This document shows, piece after piece, positions 20,612-29,995 of a DNA stretch of 64,000 nt. The notes beneath the pieces are model-generated. The model was given only the letters and a program-made list of their open reading frames with translations, did no database searches and was not told the origin of the DNA. The translations under genes and the position numbers were made by a program. Source of the stretch: Marinobacter psychrophilus (GTDB lineage: Bacteria; Pseudomonadota; Gammaproteobacteria; Pseudomonadales; Oleiphilaceae); NCBI RefSeq assembly GCF_001043175.1, contig NZ_CP011494.1, positions 3,348,001 through 3,412,000 of the forward strand, written 5' to 3'. Position 1 is the stretch's first letter. Each line of letters begins with the position of its first letter.

Positions 20612-21349
20612 TCAGGCGTTCAGGCTGTCACAATAAGCCTGCGCTTCGGCTACATCCAGAGTGCCTTCATAAATCGCACGGCCGGTGATGGCGCCCAGGA
20701 TACCCTGATCGGCCACAGCGCCCAGGCGTTTTAAATCGTCCATATTGGTCACGCCGCCAGAAGCGATCACCGGTATACCGCAAGCCTTGGCCAGCGCTGC
20801 GGTGGCTTCTACGTTTACGCCCTGCATCATGCCGTCGCGGGCAATGTCGGTGTACACAATAGAGTCTACGCCGTCGTTCGCAAAACGCTGGGCCAGATCG
20901 GTTGCCATAACCTCAGATACTTCGGCCCAGCCATCGGTGGCCACGCGGCCGTCTTTGGCGTCCAGGCCCACAATAATATGGCCGCGGAAACGTTTGCACA
21001 TTTCGGTCACAAATTCGGGTTCCTTCACCGCTTTGGTGCCAATAATCACCCACTGCACACCGGCCTGCAGGTAGCTTTCAATAATCTCTGCGGAGCGGAT
21101 ACCACCCCCAATCTGAATCGGTAAATCAGGATACTTGCGCGCGATCGCCTTCACAATTTCACCGTTAACCGGCTCACCGGCAAACGCACCGTTCAAATCC
21201 ACTAGGTGAAGGCGCCGCGCACCAGCCTCTACCCAGCGGGTTGCCATATCAACCGGATCGCCGCCGAACACGGTGGAATCGTCCATCCGGCCCTGGCGCA
21301 GGCGTACACATTTGCCGTCTTTCAGATCGATAGCGGGGATAATCAGCAT
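20612..21349 (-). CDS. hisA: Phosphoribosylformimino-AICAR isomerase HisA
   Basis: 245 residues, TIM barrel related to HisF. It catalyses the Amadori rearrangement of ProFAR to PRFAR. Catalytic aspartates in [17 protein letters not shown] and [12 protein letters not shown]; phosphate motifs in IGGGIRS and ASGGVTN. The stop lies beside a short run of repeated TTCAGGCG units (about 20600-20625). Confidence 0.97.
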   Translation of the reverse strand: MLIIPAIDLKDGKCVRLRQGRMDDSTVFGGDPVDMATRWVEAGARRLHLVDLNGAFAGEPVNGEIVKAIARKYPDLPIQIGGGIRSAEIIESYLQAGVQWVIIGTKAVKEPEFVTEMCKRFRGHIIVGLDAKDGRVATDGWAEVSEVMATDLAQRFANDGVDSIVYTDIARDGMMQGVNVEATAALAKACGIPVIASGGVTNMDDLKRLGAVADQGILGAITGRAIYEGTLDVAEAQAYCDSLNA

Positions 21350-21497
21350 AGCGTTTGTTTGTCCTGATTTTCAGTAATGACGTCGTTGTTGTGCCGTAGT
21401 TCGGTGTTGCGGTCTTTGCCCCGAACTCTCGTTCATGAACACGCCGTGAAGGAGGCTACGGGGCAAAGCCAGACTGAATTGGGCGTTTCCAGCCTAA

Positions 21498-22136
21498 CTA
21501 ACTTCCGTTCCAGCTCACAAAGTTCTTCAACAGCTGCAGGCCTGCATCAGCACTCTTTTCCGGGTGGAACTGCACCGCAAAAATATTGCCTTTGGCGACC
21601 GCCGCCGCAAGGTCAACACCGTAACGGGTGCGGCCGGCAATGTCGGCGTTACCTTCAGCTTCGGCGTAATAACTGTGCACAAAATAAAAGCGCTCATCAT
21701 CAGCGATTTTGTGCCACATGGGGTGATCTTGTACCTGTTGCACCTGGTTCCAGCCCATGTGCGGCACTTTCAGTCGTTTGCCGTTTTCGGTCAGCTTATG
21801 GCCGAAAAAGCGAACGTGGGCGGGGAATACGTCAATGCAGTCAACTCCGCCGTTCTCTTCGCTGTCGGACATCAGCGCCTGCATGCCTACGCACACACCC
21901 AGCAGTGGGCGATCACGGGATACTTCTTTCACCAGTTCATCCACGCCCAGCCGACGAATTTCCGCCATGCAATCGCGAATTGCGCCAACGCCGGGAAATA
22001 TCACCCGGTCGGCGCTGCGAATAAGGTCGGCGTTGTCGGTCACCAGCACCCGGGTATCCGGGGCTACGTGTTCTACGGCTTTGCTCACGGAATGCAGGTT
22101 GCCCATGCCGTAATCAATGATGGCAACGGTCTTCAT
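21498..22136 (-). CDS. hisH: Imidazole glycerol phosphate synthase, glutaminase subunit HisH
   Basis: 212 residues, class I glutamine amidotransferase that supplies ammonia to HisF. Triad: cysteine in [13 protein letters not shown], histidine and glutamate in [14 protein letters not shown]. Starts with [13 protein letters not shown], typical. The ribosome site is weak. A 148-base gap without recognisable signals separates it from hisA. Confidence 0.97.
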   Translation of the reverse strand: MKTVAIIDYGMGNLHSVSKAVEHVAPDTRVLVTDNADLIRSADRVIFPGVGAIRDCMAEIRRLGVDELVKEVSRDRPLLGVCVGMQALMSDSEENGGVDCIDVFPAHVRFFGHKLTENGKRLKVPHMGWNQVQQVQDHPMWHKIADDERFYFVHSYYAEAEGNADIAGRTRYGVDLAAAVAKGNIFAVQFHPEKSADAGLQLLKNFVSWNGS

Positions 22137-22181
22137 AAATTCATCAGTCCAACAGTTGGAAACAGTTGCGGGCGCCTCGGA

Positions 22182-22775
22182 TCAGAGCGTGCCTTTGGTG
22201 GAAGGCATAATACCAGCCATGCGGTCATCCAGCTCAATGGCCATGCGCAAAGCGCGGCCAAATGCTTTAAACACCGTTTCAATTTGGTGGTGGGTATTTT
22301 TGCCCTTCAGGTTGTCAATATGCAGGGTAATCAGCGCATGGTTCACAAAGCCCTGGAAAAACTCGGCGAACAGGTCAACGTCAAAGCCACCAACGGTTGC
22401 CCGGATGAAAGGAACATCCATGTGCAGGCCGGGGCGACCGGACAGGTCCAGCACTACCCGAGACAAAGCTTCGTCCAGCGGCACGTAGGCGTGGCCGTAG
22501 CGGCGGATGCCTTTTTTGTCGCCCACAGCTTTAGCGAACGCCTGGCCCATGGTAATGCCCACATCTTCTACGGTGTGGTGATCGTCAATATGCAAGTCGC
22601 CATCACACACGACATCCAGGTCCACCATGCCGTGGCGGGCAATCTGATCCATCATGTGGTCCAGAAACGGCACGCCGGTCTGGAAGTTGGTTTTACCGGT
22701 GCCATCAAGATTTACTTCAACACTGATCTGGGTTTCAAGGGTATTGCGTTCTACCCGAGCCTTGCGTTCGGCCAT
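22182..22775 (-). CDS. hisB: Imidazoleglycerol-phosphate dehydratase HisB
   Basis: 197 residues, the single-domain dehydratase without the N-terminal phosphatase found in E. coli HisB. Mn-binding histidine motifs: [24 protein letters not shown], the C-terminal [10 protein letters not shown] and [21 protein letters not shown] precedes the ATG. First gene of hisB-hisH-hisA-hisF. Confidence 0.97.
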   Translation of the reverse strand: MAERKARVERNTLETQISVEVNLDGTGKTNFQTGVPFLDHMMDQIARHGMVDLDVVCDGDLHIDDHHTVEDVGITMGQAFAKAVGDKKGIRRYGHAYVPLDEALSRVVLDLSGRPGLHMDVPFIRATVGGFDVDLFAEFFQGFVNHALITLHIDNLKGKNTHHQIETVFKAFGRALRMAIELDDRMAGIMPSTKGTL

Positions 22776-22913
22776 GTGAACTCCGTAACTAACTGTTTAA
22801 AATCGATTTTAAAAGTTTCCGGCATCATCAACGCCAATTAATAATCAACTTGAGTATACCGCTTATTCATACCGGAGTCCTGCCGGTGGATTCATCGCAA
22901 CCATTGCTCTGCG

Positions 22914-23378
22914 CTATGCAAACACTTTCTTCAGATTGCGCATGTACTGGTCTACCAGCGAGTTAAACTCGTGCTTGATGACCGGACTAATGGCCAGCTT
23001 AAGCAGGCTGGGCAGTGGCAACGTCAATTTCGCATTGGTCTTGAACTTCAGAGTGGACATCGTATCGCCCTTGGCGGTTATAACCCAAGACCCGCTCACT
23101 ACGCCATTGCCCTGGCCCGCAACAGGCTCCCAGCGAATGGTGCCGGCATCGCGGTCAGACACATAATGGCAGGCGTATGCCGTTTGGATCGAGTACTTGT
23201 CGACACCTACCTTCTCCATTTCCCAGAGGTAGCTATTATTGCCCAAGTCAGTCAACTTATGCACTTTCGGAAAGTGGCCGACCGACCGGGGCACATCCGC
23301 CAGCAGGTCAAACACCTCATCGTAACTGCCGTCAATTTCCAGTTCGCGGCTGAGCTCTATTGATACGTTTATCGCCAT
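22914..23378 (-). CDS. SRPBCC-fold lipid/ligand-binding family protein
   Basis: 154 residues from the ATG at 23378 (AAGGAG 6 bases upstream). The layout is that of START/SRPBCC proteins: DGSYDEVFDLLADVPRSVGHFPKV at the start, then an antiparallel sheet (GTIRWEPVAGQGNGVVSGSW) and a long C-terminal helix (VIKHEFNSLVDQYMRNLKKV). Such proteins bind hydrophobic ligands in a cavity. The specific ligand cannot be told and no neighbour suggests one. Confidence 0.75.
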   Translation of the reverse strand: MAINVSIELSRELEIDGSYDEVFDLLADVPRSVGHFPKVHKLTDLGNNSYLWEMEKVGVDKYSIQTAYACHYVSDRDAGTIRWEPVAGQGNGVVSGSWVITAKGDTMSTLKFKTNAKLTLPLPSLLKLAISPVIKHEFNSLVDQYMRNLKKVFA

Positions 23379-23565
23379 TGCCAACTCCTTGTTGTGATTA
23401 TTAGAGACTCTTCTTGTCGTTTTTAAAGATTACGATCGCCAAAGAAATACCGTGGTATTTTGGCCTAACGCCGCGGCATTGTCATACACTCACGCTGTTA
23501 ATTTACCAATCCTGCGTTATCCTTCACACCATCGCACATTGATCTGAACGAACAGGACGCACCCA

Positions 23566-25746
23566 ATGAAAGCACTACGTTACCTGCTCATTACTATTGT
23601 GGCACTGATTTTACTGGCCGTAGCGGCAGTAGCCATCGCCATGCTGGTGATCGATCCCAATACTTACAAGCCGCAAATTGAGCAGGCCGTAGAAAAGCAA
23701 ACCAATCTCGACCTAACTCTAGACGGCGACATCAGCTGGTCGTTCATTCCCATCGGCCTGGAGCTGAATAACGTTGAAGCCAAACTTGACGGCGAACGCT
23801 TTATTGCGCTCGAACGCTTGGTCGCAGAAATCGATTTCTGGTCATTGTTAGCCATGTCGCCCCAAGTGAACAACTTTGTGCTGGACGGGCTGGATGCACA
23901 TCTGAGCGTTAACAAAAAAGGCGAGGCTAACTGGACCCGCATAATACCGGAGAAAGACGCACAGCAAGCTGCCTCCAGCGAGCCGGCTCCGGACGCGACT
24001 GCTTCAGAAACAGCGAGTGAGAGCTCGTCAGAACCGCTGAATTTCAACGTCAGCAACGTCGAAATCGCCAATGCCCGGGTGCACTACACCGACGCCACCA
24101 CCGGCCAGGAAATTACTCTGGAAGATTTCACTCTAGGCGCCAGCAACATCACTTTGGGTTCCGAGTTTCCATTAGACATCAGCTTCCGGGTAGAAACCAC
24201 CGAGCCGCAAATGAGCGTAAAAGGCAGCATTGCAGCCCGCCTGTTGGCCAACCAGGCCTTAGATGCATTTAGCGCATCGGGCCTGGACGCAAGCTTCGAC
24301 ATAAAAGGCGATGCATTCGCCGGTAAAACCGTCACCGCTAAAATCAGCGGATCACTGGCCGCCAACCTGGCTAACGAAACCGCGAATCTCAAAGACATCA
24401 GCTTCAGCTTTGCCAACCTAAGCGCCAACACCAATCTGACTGTAGAAGGCTTTGGCGACAAGCCAAAATTGGCCGGTAACATCGCCATCAACGAATTTTC
24501 TCTGAAAAAACTGCTGGAGAATCTGGGCCAACCCGCTATTGAAACCAGTGACGGCAACGTGCTCACCGCCCTGGCCTTCAGTACTAACATTGGCGGAGCA
24601 GCTGGCAAGCCAGAGCTAACCAATTTAGCCCTGAAACTGGATGACACCACGTTCGATGGTTCAGGCAGTTATAACCTGGCCAGCTCCGCCCTTGTTTTTC
24701 GCTTGACCGGTGACGCACTGAACGCCGATCGCTACCTGCCGCCACCATCGGACACCCCGGCGACTGCAAGCAGCACTGGCTCTAATTCTGGCACTGGCAC
24801 TAGCACTGCGTCAGCCCAGGCAGACCCGGACTCGCAATTGCTGCCTTTGGACACTCTGCGCGCGCTGTTATTAGACATAGATTTGGGGTTGAACAAGCTA
24901 ACCGTCAGTAATCTCCAGATCAATGAGATAAAAGCCAGCGCCCTGGCCAAAAACGGCGTGCTGGAAATCGACGAATTCAGCGGCAAACTCTACTACGGCA
25001 GCTTTAATACCACTGCCACCATTGACGCCCGCTCTAACACTCCGAAATGGAGCATAAACACCAACGTGGCAGACGTACAAACACTGCCACTACTGAATGA
25101 CCTGGCGGAAGTAGACATGCTCTCTGGCGGAGCAAACCTCAAAATAAACGCCAAATCCACCGGCAACACCATGTCCGCTTTGCGCGGTAACGCCGATGGC
25201 AAAATTACCTTTAACCTGGCAGAAGGCGAGTTCCGCCGCATGAACTTGACCCGCCTGGCATGTCAGGGCATTGCGCTGGTCAATCAGGAAACCCTGGGCA
25301 CGACCGACTGGGGCACCGCTACACCGTTTAATGACATGCGCGGTACCCTGGACATTAACGGTAACACGCTGAACAACACCGAACTGCTGGCATCGCTTGC
25401 CGGCATGCAGCTGGAAGGCCAAGGCAACGTGGACATGCAGCAAACCCTTGTGGACTACGAACTCGGTCTGCGTATTGTGGGTGAAATCCACCGTGACCCA
25501 GCCTGCCGGGTAACCGACATTGTACGGAACGTGGTTATACCCCTCGAGTGCCGCGGCAACCTGAGCGATGACCCAGCAGGGCTTTGCTCCTTCGACGGTT
25601 CGCGCTTCCGCGACAGCCTGCAAGACATCGCCAAAAATGCAGCCAAGGCCAAAGCAGAAGAAAAAATAAAAGAGAAACTGCAGGAAAAACTGGGTGAAGC
25701 CGCCGGTGACAAAGTAAAAGACGCGCTCAAAGGGTTCTTTAACTGA
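23566..25746 (+). CDS. AsmA family protein
   Basis: 726 residues. N-terminal transmembrane helix (about 5-28) then an AsmA-type domain (DPNTYKPQIEQAVEKQTNLDL, DISWSFIPIGLELNNVEA). AsmA-like proteins are inner-membrane anchored, mostly periplasmic, and linked to outer-membrane phospholipid transport. Two low-complexity Ala/Ser/Thr linkers are seen (about residues 133-160 and 395-425). The C-terminal AsmA region (NADGKITFNLAEGEFRRMNL, GSRFRDSL) ends in a lysine/glutamate-rich tail. Its TGA overlaps the mutY ATG by one base. Confidence 0.88.
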   Translation: MKALRYLLITIVALILLAVAAVAIAMLVIDPNTYKPQIEQAVEKQTNLDLTLDGDISWSFIPIGLELNNVEAKLDGERFIALERLVAEIDFWSLLAMSPQVNNFVLDGLDAHLSVNKKGEANWTRIIPEKDAQQAASSEPAPDATASETASESSSEPLNFNVSNVEIANARVHYTDATTGQEITLEDFTLGASNITLGSEFPLDISFRVETTEPQMSVKGSIAARLLANQALDAFSASGLDASFDIKGDAFAGKTVTAKISGSLAANLANETANLKDISFSFANLSANTNLTVEGFGDKPKLAGNIAINEFSLKKLLENLGQPAIETSDGNVLTALAFSTNIGGAAGKPELTNLALKLDDTTFDGSGSYNLASSALVFRLTGDALNADRYLPPPSDTPATASSTGSNSGTGTSTASAQADPDSQLLPLDTLRALLLDIDLGLNKLTVSNLQINEIKASALAKNGVLEIDEFSGKLYYGSFNTTATIDARSNTPKWSINTNVADVQTLPLLNDLAEVDMLSGGANLKINAKSTGNTMSALRGNADGKITFNLAEGEFRRMNLTRLACQGIALVNQETLGTTDWGTATPFNDMRGTLDINGNTLNNTELLASLAGMQLEGQGNVDMQQTLVDYELGLRIVGEIHRDPACRVTDIVRNVVIPLECRGNLSDDPAGLCSFDGSRFRDSLQDIAKNAAKAKAEEKIKEKLQEKLGEAAGDKVKDALKGFFN

Positions 25747-26807
25747 TGACTGATAGCTTTGCCCCAGCCCTGTTGAACTGGTTTGATGAACACGGCAGGC
25801 ACAACCTGCCGTGGCACCACAACCGCACCGCATACCGGGTGTGGGTGTCAGAAATTATGCTGCAACAAACCCAGGTCGCCACGGTTATACCTTACTACCA
25901 GGCGTTTATGCATCGCTTTCCAGACGTTCACTCACTGGCGTTAGCACCGACAGACGACGTGCTCAGCCACTGGTCCGGCCTGGGTTATTACGCCCGCGCC
26001 CGCAACCTGCAAAAAGCCGCGCAAGCCGTGGTGAAAGAACACAACGGCGAATTCCCCCGCGACCAGCAGCAATTGGAAGCCCTGAGCGGCATCGGCCGTT
26101 CAACCGCCGCCGCCATTCTGGCGCAATCCTACGATATAAAAGCCGCCATACTAGACGGCAACGTCAAGCGGGTACTGGCGCGCTATCACGCTATAACAGG
26201 CTGGCCAGGACAAACTGCTGTATTACAGAAACTTTGGCAATTCGCCGAACAGCATACGCCCAACGACCGTATTCGCGATTATACCCAAGCCATTATGGAC
26301 CTGGGCGCCCTAGTATGTACCCGCAGCCGCCCAAGCTGTGAACGCTGCCCGGTGCAGCAAACCTGCCTGGCCTACGCCAATAATGAAACCACACTGTATC
26401 CCGGCTCGAAACCGAAAAAAACCAAGCCCGAAAAAACCACCTGGATGCTAATACTGGAAGACAGCGAAGGCCGCATACTGCTTCAGCGCCGGCCACCCAG
26501 TGGCATCTGGGGCGGCCTATGGAGCCTGCCAGAGCTTGACCCAGCATTGGGCGAAGACGAACTACAGCAGGCCTGCGAACAACAGCTAGGCCTAAGCTGT
26601 GGTGATCCACAACGCATCAGCGGTTTTCGTCACACCTTTAGCCATTACCACCTGCATATACAGCCAGCGCGAATGAGCGCCGAACCCAAGAACCGCGTTG
26701 CCGACGACAATCACCGCTGGCTGCACCGTGATCAAGCATTGAGCCTGGGCTTGCCAGCACCCATACGCACACTGCTGACAGACCCCGAACAGACCACGCT
26801 GCTGTAG
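25746..26807 (+). CDS. mutY: A/G-specific adenine glycosylase MutY
   Basis: 353 residues. Removes adenine mispaired with 8-oxoguanine. Helix-hairpin-helix motif LEALSGIGRSTAAAIL, catalytic aspartate in AILDGNVKRVLAR, catalytic glutamate in WVSEIMLQQTQV, and the 4Fe-4S ligands C-x6-C-x2-C-x5-C in CTRSRPSCERCPVQQTC. The C terminus is a NUDIX-like 8-oxoG recognition domain (LLQRRPPSGIWGGLWSLPE). It is coupled to the asmA-like gene upstream and followed by yggX, as in many gammaproteobacteria. Confidence 0.97.
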   Translation: MTDSFAPALLNWFDEHGRHNLPWHHNRTAYRVWVSEIMLQQTQVATVIPYYQAFMHRFPDVHSLALAPTDDVLSHWSGLGYYARARNLQKAAQAVVKEHNGEFPRDQQQLEALSGIGRSTAAAILAQSYDIKAAILDGNVKRVLARYHAITGWPGQTAVLQKLWQFAEQHTPNDRIRDYTQAIMDLGALVCTRSRPSCERCPVQQTCLAYANNETTLYPGSKPKKTKPEKTTWMLILEDSEGRILLQRRPPSGIWGGLWSLPELDPALGEDELQQACEQQLGLSCGDPQRISGFRHTFSHYHLHIQPARMSAEPKNRVADDNHRWLHRDQALSLGLPAPIRTLLTDPEQTTLL

Positions 26808-26888
26808 CAACCCAGCAACCTTATTGCTGATACAATGCGTGAAATCTGAGTTGCCTCTTCATATCCCAAAATACCCACAGGAGCCCCC

Positions 26889-27161
26889 ATGAGCCGTAAC
26901 ATTTTCTGCCGCAAGCACCAAAAAGAAATGGAAGGTCTAAACAACCCGCCCATGCCCGGCGCCCGTGGCCAAGACATCTACGACAACATCTCCAAAGCCG
27001 CCTGGGACGAATGGCAAAGCCAGCAGACCATGCTGATTAATGAAAAGCACCTGAGCCTGATGGACCCGAGCACCCGCAAATACTTACAGGCGCAGATGGC
27101 ACACTTCTTTAACAACGAACCCTTCGACAAAGCCGAAGGCTACGTACCACCTGAGAAGTAA
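26889..27161 (+). CDS. yggX: Oxidative damage protection protein YggX
   Basis: 90 residues. YggX-family protein linked to iron trafficking and protection of Fe-S clusters. Typical sequence: N-terminal IFCRKHQKEMEGLNNPPMPG with the conserved cysteine, then WDEWQSQQTMLINEKHLSL and a C-terminal EGYVPP. AGGAG lies 5 bases before the ATG. Downstream of mutY, the common arrangement. Confidence 0.95.
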   Translation: MSRNIFCRKHQKEMEGLNNPPMPGARGQDIYDNISKAAWDEWQSQQTMLINEKHLSLMDPSTRKYLQAQMAHFFNNEPFDKAEGYVPPEK

Positions 27162-27220
27162 CCCCTAAACGCGGCGTAACGGGCAGCACTGAAAACTTTA
27201 ACAAATTTTCAAAAGCCCTC

Positions 27221-27249
27221 TTGACTCAGTGCAGCCAAACCGGTTTAAT
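27221..27249 (+). promoter_or_regulatory. Sigma-70 promoter of tRNA-Phe
   Basis: -35 TTGACT (27221-27226), exactly 17 bases, -10 TTTAAT (27244-27249), about 30 bases before the mature tRNA. Confidence 0.75.
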
Positions 27250-27280
27250 AGCGCCCCGTTGCAGAGCAGTATTGCAGCAT

Positions 27281-27356
27281 GCCCGGATAGCTCAGTCGGT
27301 AGAGCAGAGGATTGAAAATCCTCGTGTCGGTGGTTCGATTCCGCCTCCGGGCACCA
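27281..27356 (+). tRNA. tRNA-Phe (anticodon GAA)
   Basis: 76 bases including encoded CCA. The acceptor stem GCCCGGA pairs with TCCGGGC, then A-CCA. D arm has CTCAGTCGGTAGAG; anticodon stem GAGGA/TCCTC with loop TTGAAAA (anticodon at 27314-27316); T arm GGTTCGATTCC. The IS-littered accessory region starts directly after it. Confidence 0.98.
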
Positions 27357-27372
27357 TTAGATTCAACGACTT

Positions 27373-27397
27373 AGCCCGCTTAATTGCGGGCTTTTTC
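27373..27397 (+). terminator. Terminator after tRNA-Phe
   Basis: Hairpin AGCCCGC / GCGGGCT with loop TTAATT followed by TTTTT. Confidence 0.9.
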
Positions 27398-27468
27398 GTT
27401 TCTGGGTTTCAAATGTAAATGACGCTCTGTAACAGTGAGGCTTTTGCCCGCCTGCGCCGAGTCAGATT

Positions 27469-27936
27469 GTGCCGTGCCTAGCCGATCAGGGCCGTTATAT
27501 CTGCTCTGAAAGCAGCTTTTACCGGGTGCTGCGTGCTGCCCATCAGCAATACCGTCGGGGCCGCAGTTTACCGCATCATCGGCATCCGATGCCGACCACC
27601 CATGTCACCCGCAAGCCCAATCAGGTCCGGTCTTGGGGCATCATCTACTTGCCCTTGCCAGTGCGTGGCCAACATTACTATCCGTACCTGATCAAGGATA
27701 TTTACAGTCGCAAAGCCGTTGGATGGGAAGTTCACCTCGCCGAGTCTGGCGACGAGGCGGCGACCTTGCTGGCCAAGATGTATGACTTGGGCATCACGCC
27801 ACCGTGGTCTGGACGCCGGGATCCTGGGATGGCGTCATTCGCCGTGTCAGCGGGGTCGATCTTACGGACCAAGTACCCGCTTTGTTCAAGGTGGCGACGC
27901 AAATCATTGATGAATTGCTTTTTGATTTGTAGTTAG
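27469..27936 (+). pseudogene. Decayed IS3-family transposase (OrfB) fragment fused to unrelated coding debris
   Basis: Residues about 1-110 of this frame resemble IS3-family OrfB around the start of the integrase core: SESSFYRVLRAAHQQYRRG, then HVTRKPNQVRSWGIIYLP and YLIKDIYSRKAVGWEVH. The first catalytic aspartate (normally in SWDITYL) is glycine, and the DDE core is cut off after LAKMYDLGIT, so it is dead. From about 27805 another frame carries a C-terminal piece of a different protein (VSGVDLTDQVPALFKVA through DELLFDL, stop near 27934) that I do not recognise. Confidence 0.75.
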
Positions 27937-28367
27937 TCGGCGAGTTCAGTAGGGCGCTGTCCATCGAGTGTGGGATGCCGGCAAAGATTTGCTCGCATAC
28001 CCATTGCCAGATGACGCTGTTGGCTGAAGTTCGGTGCCGGGAAAAAAGGGAACGCATTTATTGAATTGGCACCGGGGTCTGCTTGTGGCTAAAGATTGCC
28101 TTAACCCCTGGCGTTAAGAGTGATTGCTTTTGCAATACTTGCCACATAACGCCCAGCTTAATTGGGTTGTTGCAAAGTGCTTGACCACTCCATTTTTAAT
28201 TTCCTGTGCCTGATATCGGTGAAGTGTCGATCAGAAGCGTTATTTCTGAGACATTTTGCACCAGCTTCAGCCAAGCGCACCACATTGACGCATAATAGCC
28301 GCATGCCTTCACCCTTCTTTTTACCGAACTCGGGTAAATTTCATTTATTTCAGCACTATAGAATCAT
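27937..28367. other. Non-coding region between IS debris and the guanidine operon promoter
   Basis: No supported gene. It contains an inverted repeat CTTAAC-N7-GTTAAG (28100-28118) and an NtrC-like half site TGCACC (28257-28262) about 110 bases upstream of the sigma-54 motif. The rest is featureless to my reading. Confidence 0.4.
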
Positions 28368-28383
28368 CGGCATGGAGATTGCT
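28368..28383 (+). promoter_or_regulatory. Sigma-54 promoter motif upstream of guanidine riboswitch 1
   Basis: CGGCAT-GGAGA-TTGCT against TGGCAC-N5-TTGCW: the invariant GG and GC are present at the right spacing, and 9 of 11 fixed positions match. Start of transcription would be near 28395, about 55 bases before the aptamer. Confidence 0.65.
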
Positions 28384-28449
28384 TTGGTTTGAGCATGCTG
28401 CGAGAAGCGGGTTACAAACACCAATTATCAACGCGAAAAAATCTGACAA

Positions 28450-28556
28450 AGAGGTCAACTAGGGTTCCGATCTGTTGTTAACAGCACAGGTGACTGGTCC
28501 GAGAGTTGACGGCCTTTTCCAAGGCTACACGGCGGGACAAAAGCCCGGGAGAATCG
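28450..28556 (+). ncRNA. Guanidine-I riboswitch (ykkC) 1
   Basis: The conserved blocks of the ykkC/guanidine-I aptamer appear in order: CTAGGGTTCCG, ACTGGTCCGAGAG, then ACGGCGGGACAAAAGCCCGG with GAGA. It lies in the leader of the carboxyguanidine deiminase / carboxylase operon. The aptamer's last bases (GGGAGA) take part in a downstream terminator, so guanidine binding would be expected to turn the genes on. The gene context favours the guanidine-binding subtype over ppGpp or PRPP variants. Confidence 0.93.
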
Positions 28557-28585
28557 TTCAGTGACTGACGCCTCTCGTTTTTTTT
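28549..28585 (+). terminator. Riboswitch-controlled terminator
   Basis: GAGA (28549-28552) can pair with TCTC (28573-28576), with an inner stem TCAG-TGA-CTGA, and eight T follow (28578-28585). The 5' arm is also the 3' edge of the aptamer, so the two structures compete. Confidence 0.65.
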
Positions 28586-28604
28586 CCAACCAAGCTAAGA
28601 GAAA

Positions 28605-29339
28605 ATGGCCATGCTCGAAACAGCAACCCCTCTCTACGACGATCTAATTCCCGGCGGATCCCACTGGTCCTTCATTGTGCGCCGCGGCCATGTACTGCGC
28701 CTGATTGACGAAACCGGCGGTGCCAGCGTCGGCATGTTGATGTACAACCCCGAGAACCCTCTCGAACGGTACAACATGCCGGACACCCTGAAGAACCAGC
28801 ACACCTTTCTGCTTACCCAGGGCCATGTCCTGTTCTCTGATATGGGCCGCGTCTTTGCTTCCATTATTCGCGACGATCTGGGCTGGCACGACACGGTCAG
28901 CGGCACCTGCAATGCCGATATGGTTGAGCAGCGCTGGGGCAAAAAGACCTATCAGGAAGCCCATAACCATCATCATCGCAACGGTTTTAGCAGCTTTCTG
29001 AACGAACTGGCCAAATACGGTCTCGGCAAAAAAGACCTGACCGCCAATCTGAACTGGTTCAGTAAAGTGAAGACCGATGATGGCGGCAATATGGCCTATG
29101 TCAGCGATCACTCCTACGCTGGCGCCACCGTGGACCTGAGGTTTGAGATGGACACCATCGTGGTGTTGCACACCTGCCCGCATCCGCTCGATACCGCGCC
29201 CGAGTACCCGAGCCACCCTCTGCGCTATCAGCTTTTCAAAGCGGCACCCGTCACCGATGCCGATCCTTGCAAGAACTCGTCGCCGGAGGCCACCCGCGCC
29301 TTCGCCAATACCGCCCTGTATCACATGATGCAGTCCTGA
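28605..29339 (+). CDS. Carboxyguanidine deiminase subunit (urea-amidolyase-associated protein 1, DUF1989)
   Basis: 244 residues. Belongs to the UAAP1 family, commonly annotated as urea related. Published work shows UAAP1 and UAAP2 together form carboxyguanidine deiminase (CgdAB), which converts carboxyguanidine to allophanate plus ammonia. Family blocks: [48 protein letters not shown], and [21 protein letters not shown] second ATG at 28611 is possible. First structural gene after riboswitch 1; UAAP2 follows by 17 bases. Confidence 0.9.
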   Translation: MAMLETATPLYDDLIPGGSHWSFIVRRGHVLRLIDETGGASVGMLMYNPENPLERYNMPDTLKNQHTFLLTQGHVLFSDMGRVFASIIRDDLGWHDTVSGTCNADMVEQRWGKKTYQEAHNHHHRNGFSSFLNELAKYGLGKKDLTANLNWFSKVKTDDGGNMAYVSDHSYAGATVDLRFEMDTIVVLHTCPHPLDTAPEYPSHPLRYQLFKAAPVTDADPCKNSSPEATRAFANTALYHMMQS

Positions 29340-29356
29340 TCGCGAGGAGGCCGACC

Positions 29357-29995
29357 ATGATTAAAAAGAGCGCACTGAACCCAGAGAACGCCATTTTTCG
29401 CGAGACAGTACCCGCGGGCGAGTATTTCCTGAAAGTTGTGAAGGCAGGTGAAACCGTTCAAATTCTGGACCTAGAAGGCAATCAGGCTGCAGATACACTG
29501 TTTTACAACGCCCACAACCCGACCGAGCGCTACAGCGCGGTGGACACCATCCGTGAGCAGGGCAATGTGTATCTAACCGCCGGTTCCAAATTGATGTCCT
29601 CCGAAAACAACGTGATGCTGGAGATTACCGCTGATACCTGTGGACGCCACGACACCCTGGGCGGTGCCTGCTCAGCGGAAAGCAACACCACCCGCTACGC
29701 CCTGGAAAAGAAATGTATGCACGCCTGCCGCGACAGTTGGCTGGTGGCGGTTACCGAGCACGAAGAGCTGGGCATGACCAAGCGGGATATTACCCACAAC
29801 ATCAACTTTTTCATGAACGTGCCGGTCACCGCTGAAGGTGGCCTCACGTTTGAAGACGGCATTTCCGACGCCGGCAAGTACGTCGAACTAAAGGCCGAGA
29901 TGGATGTGCTGGTGATGATTTCCAACTGCCCTCAGCTGAACAATCCCTGTAACGCCTACAACCCGACGCCCATTGAGGTGCTGGTATGGAGCTGA
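29357..29995 (+). CDS. Carboxyguanidine deiminase subunit (urea-amidolyase-associated protein 2, DUF1989)
   Basis: 212 residues from the ATG at 29357, which has a GAGGAGG site; the open frame extends 30 codons upstream into UAAP1 without support. UAAP2 family: [68 protein letters not shown], and the C-terminal [18 protein letters not shown]. It works with the UAAP1 product. The coding end overlaps the carboxylase start by 10 bases, so the two are translationally coupled. Confidence 0.9.
   Translation: MIKKSALNPENAIFRETVPAGEYFLKVVKAGETVQILDLEGNQAADTLFYNAHNPTERYSAVDTIREQGNVYLTAGSKLMSSENNVMLEITADTCGRHDTLGGACSAESNTTRYALEKKCMHACRDSWLVAVTEHEELGMTKRDITHNINFFMNVPVTAEGGLTFEDGISDAGKYVELKAEMDVLVMISNCPQLNNPCNAYNPTPIEVLVWS

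Noticed and set aside
20600..20626. Short TTCAGGCG repeats beside the hisA stop
   Set aside because: Only two to three 9-base units; too short to be more than chance or simple slippage.
21564..22841. 425-codon plus-strand frame across hisH and hisB
   Set aside because: Both real genes on the other strand are unmistakable; the frame is a by-product of codon bias.
28065..28081. TGGCAC followed by CTGC, looking like another sigma-54 promoter
   Set aside because: The spacing between GG and GC is one base too long, while a correctly spaced element lies at 28368.
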